Shown here one piece after another: positions 34,361 to 45,117 of a stretch of 64,000 bases of DNA. A program made the position numbers and the translations under genes. Numbering within the stretch: position 1 is the stretch's first letter; each line of letters opens with the position of its first letter. Source of the DNA: Aphanomyces cochlioides (taxonomy: Eukaryota > Oomycota > Saprolegniomycetes > Saprolegniales > Verrucalvaceae); the NCBI GenBank assembly GCA_019828595.1, contig JAHQRK010000010.1:992001-1056000 (forward strand). Reading direction: 5' to 3'. A model generated the notes under the pieces. The model saw nothing but the letters and a program-made list of their open reading frames with translations. It made no database searches and was not told where the DNA came from.

Positions 34361-37300
34361 CTACCCATCAATGCCTCGCACTGGTGGCAACATGCCGCCA
34401 GTTCGCGCTGTTTCCAACCGCTCTTCCATCGCTTTAATTGAGCGCCGGAGTGCATCAATTTCCAGTCGCTGCGTCTCGACAACCTTGTGCAGATCCTCAT
34501 CAAGCCCGCTCTTCTTTGAAAAATAATCTCTCGTGCCCAGAATCGCCTTGTCTTTCTGCAGCGTTGCTTTACTCACGTTGAGTGCCGTCCGCAACTCGTT
34601 GATTTCTTTTATCAACGCTAGATTATCGCTGCGAGCTTGGTTGTTGTCCTGCTGGTGGGCCACAACATCATGGGCATATTTCCGCTTGAGCACTTCGACA
34701 GATTTTTCAAGGTATTGTTTCTGACGGTCGTATTCATGTTGGATGTCCATGTCGACGTCATCGACATTGATGTCCGTTGTGACGTATTTTTGATACAAGA
34801 GTGCAACTTTGTGAGCAAGTTCTTTGGGATTTTGAATGCTTTGGACGCAATCGTGCAAGTCACAGCGGAAACGTCGAATAAGGGATTGCTGGTCACCGAT
34901 AATTTTGCGGTTGCGAGTGATATCGTGCTGCATTTTATCCAGGCGCTTGCGTTGTTCGCCAATCATGATGTCCAATTGCGCATTGCTCTTGTGAAAAAGT
35001 TCGAGCTCGCGGTCCATTTCTTTGATTTGTTCCTTCATGTCGGCGATTTCATTCTCGCGCGGTTCAATCTGCCGCTTCAGCTCTTTGATTTTGTAGTCCA
35101 GGACGAATTTAAACTTTTCCAACTCTTGGTTTTTCTTCTTGAGGTCATAAATGCGCTTTTCCTTTTCGCCAATGGTTTCATCACGGCCTCGAATTTCCTA
35201 CACATTTTGCAATTCCAGTCGTGGTATAGAATCACGAAGTACCCGCTTCAGAGCTTGAATTTCCTTTTCAAGCGCTTTAATTTGCTCAATCAGATCTTTT
35301 TCCTTTTCGAGTAGATTCTTGATTTCATCCCGCTGGTCTTCAATATCTTTTTGCAACGCCGTGAATTTCTTCTTCATGATACCATTCTCTCCCTTGTACC
35401 GAAGCGTAGCTTCACGTTCTGCTGCGAGTTTATCTTCGTATCTAAATCGACATATTGGTTCCGGCCACGAAATTAACTGTACCTCTTTTTCAGCGACTCA
35501 ATTTCTACATCAACGTCTTCTTCCAATTGTTTCTTCGTCTCGTTAAATTCTTTATGCAATTCCTCCCGTTCGTCTTCCATCTGCATACGTAATTGGCGAT
35601 CTTCATCAAGGCGCTGTTCAAAATCTTCCGTCACCTCAGCCACGTATCTGTCAAAAAATTAATGCTTATCTCTGTTGCGAAATTGTTACAGTACCTTTCG
35701 TGTGTGCTAATTAGAGCATGCTGCTCTTGTTGCCAGCGTGTACGCTGAATTTCGCGTTGTTGTAACACGTCTTGGTATTTTTCCACTTCTTTCATGATTT
35801 TTTGTTGGTAGTTCGCTTCGATCTCTTGCATTTGCTGCTGGTGTTTCTCTTCGATTTGCTTGACACGTTCTTCATACTCCATCTCAATGTCGTTCTTGTC
35901 CTCGCGCAAGACTTCATACTTATTTTTCTCTTGCTCGATTTCATGTGTGAACTTTTCCGTCAACTCTTTCAAGTATTCATTGTAGTTCATATCCTTGAGT
36001 CGCAATTGATATTCATTGTGGAGCGTTAATTCATCCACTTTGTTTTTCAGTTCAATCATGAGCGTATTTTTCTCTTCCAAGTCACTCTTTGTCACCTACG
36101 TACCCATGATTCCATGGTCCAACGTGACAATTGTAATCTTACGAGGATTTCTTCGGCAAAGACAGTATTTTCGCGGCCATCCTTAGCTCTAGCTCTGCCT
36201 TCTTTATCGCGGATTTCGAAAATGGACACAACGCCATCTTCTCCACAGACAAGTAAATACAAATCATCGAATGAAATGCGCATCCGGGTGACTAGTCAGT
36301 TGCATTGATACTTCAATCAGGATGAAATTGATCGTACTTGGACCACTCAAGCCCTGAAATTCAGTAAATTCACCAGTCAGTGGAAACTTGTACGAGCGGA
36401 CAGTGCCTAGTTTTTCCGCTTCTGTGGCACCGACAAAGAGCATCCGTTGTGAATTTGACAGAACAATCTGGCCCAAGGTCACATCCACAGTAAATTCTTT
36501 GCTTAGCTAGGTAAAAAGCAATTAATTAAATATTCTAGTAATTTGTCTGCGTCTTTTACCGTGCTAGCTGGAAATTCAATTTCTTTGAGCATTTTATCTG
36601 CACCAACAGCGAAGACAGATGTGCCTATAGATAGAGTCATCAATTTATAGGCCCTTGAGAATTCTTGGACATACCTTCACGGTTGCAGACGGCTGAAAAA
36701 TATGGGACGCCCTTTTGGACGAATTCTCCATCACGTTTCGCTTCATCCAAATCCCACTGATAGACCGCGCCATCCATACCAGCAGAGATTAGACCAGAGT
36801 CGTCATAATTCCAATAAATGCAGCGAACTTTGCCATTATGTCCTCGCAAATTCGCCACAAGGTCGCATGTGTTCATTGAAAATACTTGAATCGTGTTACC
36901 ATTCACCGCGGCGAACAGGTGACCTCCAGTGCTGCGTCATTAGTATCAACGTATAGACCGAATGGACTAACCTAAATTGGCATTCTCGGCATGCCTTGAT
37001 TGTAAATTCTTTATACGGTCGAATGTCGTCCATGAGGACATTCATAAGACGCAACTTATCAGCAAACCCGACAAGGATTTGAAGGCCCGACGGGTGCATC
37101 GAGACGCTGTGGGCTTCTTCCGTGAATTGCTTGTGCACTTCACAAGTCCGATCAATGTAATTCCAAACCTACGTGTAAATTAAGTCATCATAGCACGATC
37201 AAACTAAGCAAGGCGTACGCGAACGGTCTTATCCAAACCACAAGTGACGATCGTTGGCTTGCGCACGCACACATCCATGCCCGTGACGTGCAAGAGTCCA

Positions 37301-38506
37301 GACTCTCCGGGTCGGTGGAACGGCGCTACGAGATATTCGATTTCCTCGGTCTTGAAAGATTCCTTGGTCTGGTATGGGAAAATGTAGAGCTGGGATGTCG
37401 ACACTGCAGCGACTAGAGTTTCTTCATTCGGGCTCACTGTCAGTCCTGTCACTTTGCAAGGCGTATTCTCAAGCTTGAGAGATTTTGAGAACGTCAACGT
37501 CTCGGCTGGCGGGGTACTTCGATCAGTATTTACGACGAAGAGAGATACCTAGCAGTATTGTGACGATTTGGTCGGCGGAAAGTATTTACCATAGCTTTAT
37601 CCGTACCACAGACGAGTCCTTTGCTTGTTGGAACCATCGATGTAATGCTACGACTGTCACCAGGGGAAGCCAGCAATCGACACAGAAATTCGCCCGCCTA
37701 CTTACTGCCATCAGTCGAGTTCAAATGAGTTATAATTCACCCGGAATAGAAGAAGATCCCCCACCGCTGTGCCAACAACGACTTCGTCTTCTTTTTGCTT
37801 GAGCCATGCGTGACACAAGAAATTCTGCGCTTCCACGCGACTGCTGGGCATGGGACGAAACGCCGTGTCGACGATGCGGAAAAATTTTATCAAGCTTGGC
37901 CCCGTGCAGCATACAATTGATGGATCCACGTTGCTAAACGAGCATTGATTCACGTAGGGCACACTGGCAGGAGCGGCGGCCGTGGAGCTTGTCGGGGACG
38001 GGGCTGGGGCCACGCCAGGTGGGGCGAGTTTAATCGTCGCGACTGGCTTCCCCTTGGACCAATTCCAGCAGACTAGAGTCCAGTCAGGAGCTCCGCCTTG
38101 AGTCAGCAAGAGTTGGTTGTCCGTGCTGAATTCCATGCTCACATATGTCTTGCTTAGACAATCTGACGTCGTGAGGACTTTGCGCTTCTTGAGCGTCTTC
38201 AGGTCGTAGATGCTGACGACTCCACGCTCACTTTTCTCCGCAATGGCAATGAACCTGCATTAATAGATTCAAGTCTTTGGAAAGCTAGTCCATTTACCGT
38301 CGACTCGAGCATACTGATAGCGATGTGATGCCCTCGGTGTTTTCCGTGCACGTGATAAACTTTTGCTTCTTGTCGTCTGTGCCATAGACCACAATACTGT
38401 GTCCTGCTGGATACGCAACGACTTGGTCGTCCACGTAAACAACATTATTTGCAGCGATAGTTTTGAGCCCAAAGACATGGCGCTGAACCAATGTTGCCGT
38501 CGACAT
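34361..38506 (-). CDS. CFAP57: Cilia- and flagella-associated protein 57 (WDR65)
   Basis: Flagellar protein that helps assemble inner dynein arms. The start ATG 38506 gives MSTATLVQRHVFGLK, matching the family N-terminus closely. The N-terminal half (38506 to about 36100) has two WD40 propellers in many short exons, for example ANLRGHNGKVRCIYWNYDDS and MEFSTDNQLLLTQGGAPDW. From about 36090 to 34361 the protein is a long coiled coil (ELTEKFTHEIEQEKNKYE, RYVTTDI region, KEINELRTAL). It ends GGMLPPVRGIDG at 34361, similar to the short Pro-rich end of known members. About 1200 residues, normal for the family. Tail to tail with the membrane-protein gene. Confidence 0.88.
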
Positions 38507-38640
38507 GATGCGAAAAGTCACTGGTGGTGGATCGGTTTCAAAAAAACAAATATGTAACTGAATGACAAGATAGACACAGTCAACCAAAGTTACGCATCAG
38601 AGCGACGATGGAGACGTTTGTCTTGACGCCGCGCTACATG

Positions 38641-41556
38641 TCATTGCAACGACAGAAATTCGTCGTCGATAAACATATACTTGACGGTCCGCGTAAACAC
38701 AAGCGGCGTCATTGCAAGCTTCAATTGCGCATTTTGAATATGGTCAGCCAAATTGTCGTTGGTGACAATGCTCAAATTGTGCTTCTCGGCATATCTACAC
38801 AACAAGATGCGTCAATGATAGTCTAGTCGATGGAGGTTTACTTGAGCATGAAAAGATCGTCGTCGACGCCTGCTGGAGTTAAAAAGAGCAAGTTAACTTC
38901 CATGAGCGAGGTAAGCAGCTCAACATCATCGGCCAAGTTATCTTCGTACCGACTATTCCACAGACGTCAAAGGTCTTATACCTCATAGGAGAACTCGATG
39001 TACCTTTCAATAAATCTCTGGGGTAGAAATGCTACCGCACGAGGTTTTGTTGGACCGTAGCGGTGGTTGAAGTACTTCAAAGCCAGCCAGATTCCCCGTG
39101 CGCTGAAATGACGTTTCTTGCGCTTGTGCTGACCCATGTTCCTACACAATGAAGTCAGCAATTTTTCGTTTGTCGAGCGAGAGTACCGTCCATGAAAGAA
39201 GCCAATATTCGCGCCGTCCAAAATGAACTCCAAGGTCTGGTTCGACTTGACTTCTACCGACATTTTCCGCTCCAAGTGAGGCTCATGGTGTTGAGTTTCA
39301 AAAACTGAAGCGTTCGAGGATTCATGCGCCGTCAAAACATTCTTTCGTTGTTTGTTTTCCGTTGAAGGTTCAATCTTCGGTGGCTGCTTTGGCAATGGAG
39401 GTGTTGTCATTGGTGTGCTTGGAGGTGTTGGTGATTCTGTAGTTGATTGTGCAGGAGCCGCGCATTTTGGTGGAGGCTGCTGTGTTTCAGGAAGGGGTGG
39501 GCGCTCTTTTGTATCTTTCAACTCCAAATGAGTCACAGGTGGAGCTTGGGGAGTTGCAGATGGTGGAGGTGGCGATGAGTGCAGGGATTCTGCCGTTGGT
39601 GAGCTTGCCGCAACTTGAATGTCTTGAATTCTTTGTGCGATTTCAGCGCTTTCCTTCAGAAAGATCTCGCGGGTTATGCGGTAATGTTCGGCTTTGAGTT
39701 CCTCCGACGTTTTAAACGGGGCCAACTTGACCGTCACGTTGTTGTGGTAGGCAACCTTTGGTGCAGCTGGTACTGGTGCTGCTACTGCAGCAGCCGCTGC
39801 TTTTTTCTTTTTCTTCTTGCGCTTTTTAGTGGTTCCCTCTTGGACCGCAGGGTCGGACGGCAATGCAGCTTCTTGCTCCACCGGGACAGACTCCACCTCC
39901 TCTTCTTGGGTTGGTTCTAGCCTCTGCTTTTGGTCTCGGGTAGCTAAGTGGCGAGCCCAAATCTGCTGGAGAGCCGTCTGCCGTTCCTTCATTTGTTTCC
40001 ATGTCGAGAGTCCCAAGAGTTTCGATCCAATCTTGAGAATGACAGTGTAGTCGTCGATCGCCGACTCGACAAGCCCAAGCTCTTCCTCGACGCGAGCTCG
40101 AATCATGTAGCAATCCAAATGCAATCGTTGAATATCCTTGGCTTCTTCTTTGGATTTTGAATACGCCATCTCTTCCAAATAATGCAGCATTAGCACGGCT
40201 CTACAATTTATCGTCAACAAGCAGAAATGGAGTGGCAGAGCTAACCTATCGACGTCTTCATGGGCTAGAATATACCGTCTTTCTTCAGAGTAACACCAAG
40301 CTCGGCCGCAGAACGACTAGGCATCAAATTTAGTCTGCATAAACTTTAGATGGTTATTTTACCTTCACGAGGCGCATTACATCGTAAGGAGTGCCATACT
40401 GATGCTGGTCGTCAACGCTATCAATATACTCGGATTGAATCGCCATGCTGTAACAATTGACAGCGCCAACTAAAGCTTCCCGGGGGCTAAAGGTAATTTT
40501 TTGCTCTTGGACTAAGTCACAGTACAACTGCGGCTCAAATCCAATCGCAGACGCCACGTTGTTGATGTCCAAGTGATAACTCGGGCACGCCATGTTCGTA
40601 TCCACCAACAGCTCGCGCAGAGTCGTGCCGACAATTTTCCAATTGACGGCCAAGTGCCTCGACGTCGACTGAAGGATCGGCGTTATGTAGTTGCCCATGC
40701 GGGTAATCATGTCGGGCACGCGCACGAGAACATTGCTGACAAACGACATGTACGACTCGTAGCAGGTCGTAGCTTCGGCTTGATGCTTGTAGACGAGTTT
40801 ATGCATGCATAGAGCAAAGAGTTTCGCCGCGTACGCCGCCTCTGTTGACGGCCGAATGCTGTCAAGGTCACCCGTGTGGGAGAGCACCACGATGCGGATC
40901 TGCTCGCCGGCGATCACGTACAGATGTGACTCTTGAATGCGTCGAAAGAGATTCTTTCGGATCGTCGGGTAGAGACAAGAGGAGCAGGTGGTAGTTGTAG
41001 TCGATGTAGTTGGAGCTTCAAGAACACACTCGAGACGCAAGAGAAAGTCAACTAGGGGTTCGCGGTCGGACCATTCAGCTGGGGAGCGCTTGTGCCACAC
41101 GTGCAATTTGTACAACACAAGGATGACCAATCTGTCGAGCACATAAAGGGCATCAGTGGCTTGATTGCACAATGGATGGAGCATGTCTGGGTTTTCAAGA
41201 TCCATGTACATCGTCAAGAGAGCAACTACTTGGAGTAATCGCGGTTTGAGCTCTGGCGCGATGGTATTGCTTCGACCAAATAGCGACATGCCAAGTCGAA
41301 TGGTCGGGAGCAAGGCGACAAGGGGTAGCGGGATCTTCATCTCAAGAAGCGTTTGAATATCTCGACTCTGTTTGTCGAATGTTGCAGTGCGTTCTCGAGT
41401 CAACTGCCAAGAGCTCATCCGGCCGCGAAGAAAGCGCTGGAGCAAACGAGTTGCCGCATCTCGTCGACGTGCTGCTTCTCTTTCTTCACGGGCTGCCCTT
41501 GCTGACGAGAGCAACGACTCCCGCGATGACTTGACCTTGGTCGGGGCATGCCACAT
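38641..41556 (-). CDS. Chimeric gene: UBE3-like N-terminus, TPR segment, Zc3h12a-type NYN ribonuclease
   Basis: The open frame from ATG 41556 runs without a stop into exons ending at the TGA at 38641. Residues 1 to about 320 resemble the N-terminus of UBE3B/UBE3C HECT ligases, with an IQ-like stretch (AREEREAARRRDAATRLLQR). From an internal ATG at 40593 the sequence is different: a TPR-like region (FSPREALVGAVNCYSMAIQ, then RAWCYSEERRYILAHEDVDR), a Lys-rich and Pro-rich linker, and a C-terminal NYN/PIN RNase domain (LEFILDGANIGFFHGR, FSARGIWLALKYFNHR, then TNDNLADH and FIDDEFL in the last exon). No HECT domain is present. Either this is a true fusion, or a TPR-NYN gene starts at 40593 and the upstream part is a truncated E3 gene. 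Confidence 0.65.
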
Positions 41557-41623
41557 GGTGCTGGTTGAAGTACTTGGTCGTGATTGGCCAGGATGGCAAC
41601 TGGATGCAGTTTCGACGAGAAGC
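41557..41623. promoter_or_regulatory. Very short divergent promoter
   Basis: Only 67 bases separate the start codons of the divergent genes at 41556 (-) and 41624 (+), so they must share a bidirectional promoter that overlaps their coding or leader sequences, unless either start lies further in. Confidence 0.5.
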
Positions 41624-42091
41624 ATGTCGACTTGCGGAGTGTGCCAAGAGCAACCGCGCAAGTACAAATGCCCGCTTTGCCGCTTGCCATACTGCAGCAC
41701 AGCATGTTACAAGATTCATAAAGAGACTCCATGTATGCCAGAAGTCAAAACTGAAGTGAAGGAAGAGCCCGAGGCTGCGAATCCACCAGATCCATCAGTT
41801 GAAGAGAACGATGATGACGATGATGTACCCTTGTTGACAAAGGAGCAACTCGCAGTACTATCCAAGTCTGAAAAAATCCAAAAGAGCCTCCAAGATGCTC
41901 AACTCCGCGACAGAATTAAAGCAGTACGTATCCACCACTGCGTCCGATGTACTCAAGGGATGATATCGTAGATCGACCAGCATCCCAACCGCATGGCTGA
42001 GCTACAAATGGCGCTCACAGATCCCGTGTTTGCTCGCTTTGTGTACGGCATGATGAATGAGGTACTACCATCGAGCTTTGTCTGCATCTGA
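41624..42091 (+). CDS. HIT-type zinc finger protein (ZNHIT3-like)
   Basis: The ATG at 41624 leads directly into a zf-HIT domain (CGVCQEQPRKYKCPLC, then YCSTACYKIHKETPC), which folds on two zinc ions with eight Cys/His ligands. An acidic linker and a helical region (LTKEQLAVLSKSEKIQKSLQ) follow. A 48-nt intron (GTACGTATCC to ATCGTAG, ending about 41971) joins RIKA to IDQHPNRMAELQMALTDPVF, a segment like the ZNHIT3 C-terminus. The frame ends at TGA 42089-42091. ZNHIT3 works in box C/D snoRNP assembly with NUFIP; the same role is inferred here. Confidence 0.72.
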
Positions 42092-42520
42092 CATTTCGGC
42101 GGCCAGGTCTACAGCGTGGAAAAGAAAGCATAATGCAGGTCTTTTTCAAGGAAAATGCCTCAAGACAGGACGTCGAGTCGTCTTTTATCGCGATAATTTA
42201 CGAAGTTCATTCTACTATGTTGATATAAATCGCTATAGGAACAATGATGAATAGACGGATGCCTCAGAACGTTTTTGTTGATCCATTGCCGTAGCTGCAT
42301 GCAGTAATTGGACATAAGGTTTGTGTTCATCACAGGCGCCGCATTCTTCCTCTCTAAATGATCTTTCTCGGTGCTGGCAAATTCGAAAATGAAGAAAATG
42401 AGTGGAGACGATTCCAGATTTCGTTTGGGGTGCAGGGTTTAGGGGTGTTAGGGTTTGGAGAAGCAATGAAACAAGTTCAATGGGGAGCATGAATATCCTT
42501 CGGAAGGAAGATCAAACACC
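42092..42520. other. Intergenic flank of the mobile-element block
   Basis: No gene is supported. It contains AGGGTTTAGGGGTGTTAGGG at about 42431-42452, resembling degenerate TTTAGGG telomere-type repeats. Confidence 0.4.
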
Positions 42521-42522
42521 TA

Positions 42523-44647
42523 CTTTAGAGTATTTGTCAATTTACCGTCGTGGGATTGTGATGTGTGCCAACCAAGACTCTCTTGCAATGTGCTCTAACA
42601 ATTAATATTATAAGTTATACAAGCACTGTGTGATTCTCGCGCCACTTTCAGAAATGGCGGCAAGCCAAGGAAGACAGAAGCCTCCGCCAGGAAGACCACC
42701 AGTCAAGCATTACAAGGGTGAAAAGAACAAATACAAGAATATAGCGCGAACATACGAGCACAAGCTACAAATATTAAAAACGTTCAATGAAAGTGGTTTG
42801 GAGCAAGCTCTGGCGTTGCACTATCCCCCACTCGATCGCCGTAGACGTGAAGTTGAACGACGCAATATATACAACTGGAAGAAGCAAGAAAACTATATAC
42901 AAAAATGGCAAGCCAGCCTTCTACACGTGCTTCCAAACGTCCGTCGCGCTTTGGCGTCGGAACCGTTTTGCCTGATCAAGTCGAAAATGAGATTGTGGAA
43001 TGGATTTGGATGCTGCGTCGCAGTGGAATCCCCGTGCCCGACACCTTGTTGGATAACAAGGCCATGGAAATCGCACAGACCCACCGTATCGTCGAATTCT
43101 CAGCTTGTCGTTCATGGCGCAAATCGTTTAAAAAACGCCACGACTTAGCCACCCGCAGAAAAACACGGTCTGGTCAAGCGAACCAAGAAGAAGGCGAGGA
43201 AGTCAGAGCAGCCTTCGGTGCAAAGATCCGCAACTTGATTGCCACGCACAAATTTTCCAATGTCTACAATGCTGATCAGACAGCGATCAACTTTGAGTAC
43301 TTGCCAAAGACGACAATTGACGCCAAAGGAGCCAAAACAGTCTGTTTGAAGTCTTCTGGAAGTGAGAAGGACAGGCTCTCGGCAATGGTCATGGCTGACT
43401 GGACTGGCCAGAAGTGCCCACTTTTCTTGGTCTTCAAATCGACTATGTCCACGGTTAAGGAGACTGTCCAAGCCAATCTTACCCAGCGACGCGGCTTTGG
43501 TGTTCGTGTGTGGAAAGAGATCGATGCGATCTCGTCGACAACGGATTCTCAAATCTTTGGAAATCCTTAGGGATGGTGGAATTCTCACCTGTCACTGGAG
43601 TTTTTACGTTACCATTTTGGACATCGCGAGGGCAGCGGGGTCGATGAGGTGCTTCTCATTTGGGACAGCCTCAGCGCTCACTTTACTGTTGATGTTCTTG
43701 CCTATGCCAAGAGGGTGAGAGTTCGTCTTGAGCGTGTGCCAGCCGGGTTCACCTGGATCTGTCAGCCAGCAGACGTGACCTGGATGAAGCCCTTGAAGCG
43801 TGGAATGAGGTCTCTTTGGGTTAGACACCTCTTGAAAGCACTTGCTCACCATGAAGGCGGGTCGTTCTAACTCGTTGTGCCGAGCCGCAAGTCGATGGTC
43901 GACTGGGCAAACGAGTCCTGGGACTCCCTAACAGCCGAGACGATCGTGAAGGGCTTCAGGAAGTGTGATTTCATTCTAGAGGAGTGCAGCTGTGATGACT
44001 CTGATGGGGATTTACCTGTTGAGGGAGCTTCAGAAGTTATTGATTCCATCATGCAGTCGAACGAAGACTCCCTCCAATGTTCTGAAGATGTTTTTGGCGA
44101 TATTATCGCCGAAGTTCTGGTATGAAGGATAATGTATGATATCATGATTAGTCTTGTCGTGCATAATTTCCTTAAAATTAGGACGAATATTCCTTAGTCT
44201 AGGCTCGAATTGTCCTAAATGGATTCTATATTTTGGTCAAGATAGGATTGATCGGGTTAAAACAGGATATTCCTCCTATCACACCCAAATTTGCATTTTC
44301 CTTCAACTAATGTGTAATGGGTTCATCCTGTCACGACGGAATATCTTCGTCTGATAAGGACACTTATGCCGTATTCACAATCTAAATAGGATTTTTGGCC
44401 CTAGAACTGCTCTTAAATAGCCTCATTGGTCGCGTCCTTTGTGCATTTGGATGCATCCGATGGACTGTCTCTGGATATTATATACTGCAATATCCAATAT
44501 ATAAAATGTGAACATCTGAAGTAAACACACATATAATATTCCTTAATAACACATAACCTTTATTAATAAATACTTTTTGGCAAATAAAACCTTGAATTTA
44601 AAGAGGTATCACAATTCCACCACGGTAAATTGACAAATACTCTAAAG
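42523..44647 (+). mobile_element. pogo-like (Tc1/mariner superfamily) DNA transposon, decayed
   Basis: Terminal inverted repeats of about 38-40 bp (starting CTTTAGAGTATTTGTCAATT) at 42523-42562 and 44608-44647 with a few mismatches, each flanked by TA as expected for this superfamily. It is about 2.1 kb long and contains one transposase frame with lesions. Its right TA (44648-44649) is also the left TA of the next, larger element. Confidence 0.82.
42654..44125 (+). pseudogene. pogo/CENP-B-type DDE transposase, disrupted
   Basis: The N-terminal part (from about 42654) is a helix-turn-helix DNA-binding region (EHKLQILKTFNESGLEQAL, NIYNWKKQENYI). The catalytic part shows the three acidic positions in pogo style: YNADQTAINFE, LLIWDSLSAHFT and ICQPADVTWMKPLK. 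It ends with the family segment WANESWDSLTAETIVKGFRK. Lesions: a frame change near 42900 after the DNA-binding region, an in-frame TAG at 43568-43570, and an in-frame TAA at 43868-43870. The coding sequence resumes in the same frame after both stops, so decay is modest. The copy cannot make a full transposase. Confidence 0.8.
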
Positions 44648-44649
44648 TA

Positions 44650-44714
44650 CTACACCATTTGCCGGTTTAGTTCGTTTAACTTGCGATATATTTCGTATCA
44701 CGTGCAATATATTT
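44650..44714 (+). repeat. Left 65-bp terminal inverted repeat
   Basis: Perfect match to the reverse complement of 56183-56247. Beyond base 65 the two ends diverge. Confidence 0.9.
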
Positions 44715-44832
44715 CGTATGACTTGCATTTAATTTCGTGGCCCGCGACGAAAATCGATTTATATTTCGCATGACTTGCATTATATTTCATACCTCTTGCA
44801 TTTAATTTCGTATTTTTAGCTTATATTTCGGG
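44700..44832 (+). repeat. Subterminal repeat block, left copy
   Basis: About 130 bases with iterated TTTCGTATGACTTGCA, TTTCGCATGACTTGCA and CTTGCATTTAATTTCG units around GTGGCCCGCGACGAAAATCG. The same block recurs in direct orientation at 49165-49305. Such iterated units next to an end often serve as recombinase or transposase binding sites. Confidence 0.75.
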
Positions 44833-44834
44833 AA

Positions 44835-45117
44835 ATGATCCGTGCACCCCTATTTTTTATACGTGCACCCTCCGGATAATTATCCGGACCAAGTATCGTC
44901 TGATTTGTCCAGAGTCATGGTAAAAAACAAACTTTTCTTAGAGATAAGCTTTACATCGTAGCGGTCAGCCCATTTAATCTCTGGTTGTTAGGTTGTCTGT
45001 TCATCCAACAGTCTAACTTCAAAGAGTGCCTATAATGCCCGGATAATTATCCGTACGCAGATGAGACGTTTTCATTGAGAATTTGTCGGGATAATTATCC
45101 GGGGGTGCACGGATCAT
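44835..45117. mobile_element. Nested 283-bp MITE-like element
   Basis: Ends with inverted repeats ATGATCCGTGCACCCC (44835-44850) and its reverse complement (to 45117). Internally it has three copies of a palindrome around GGATAATTATCC (near 44873, 45040 and 45088). It interrupts sequence that continues in the repeat copy at 49165-49305, which supports insertion into the large element. No coding sequence. Confidence 0.65.
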
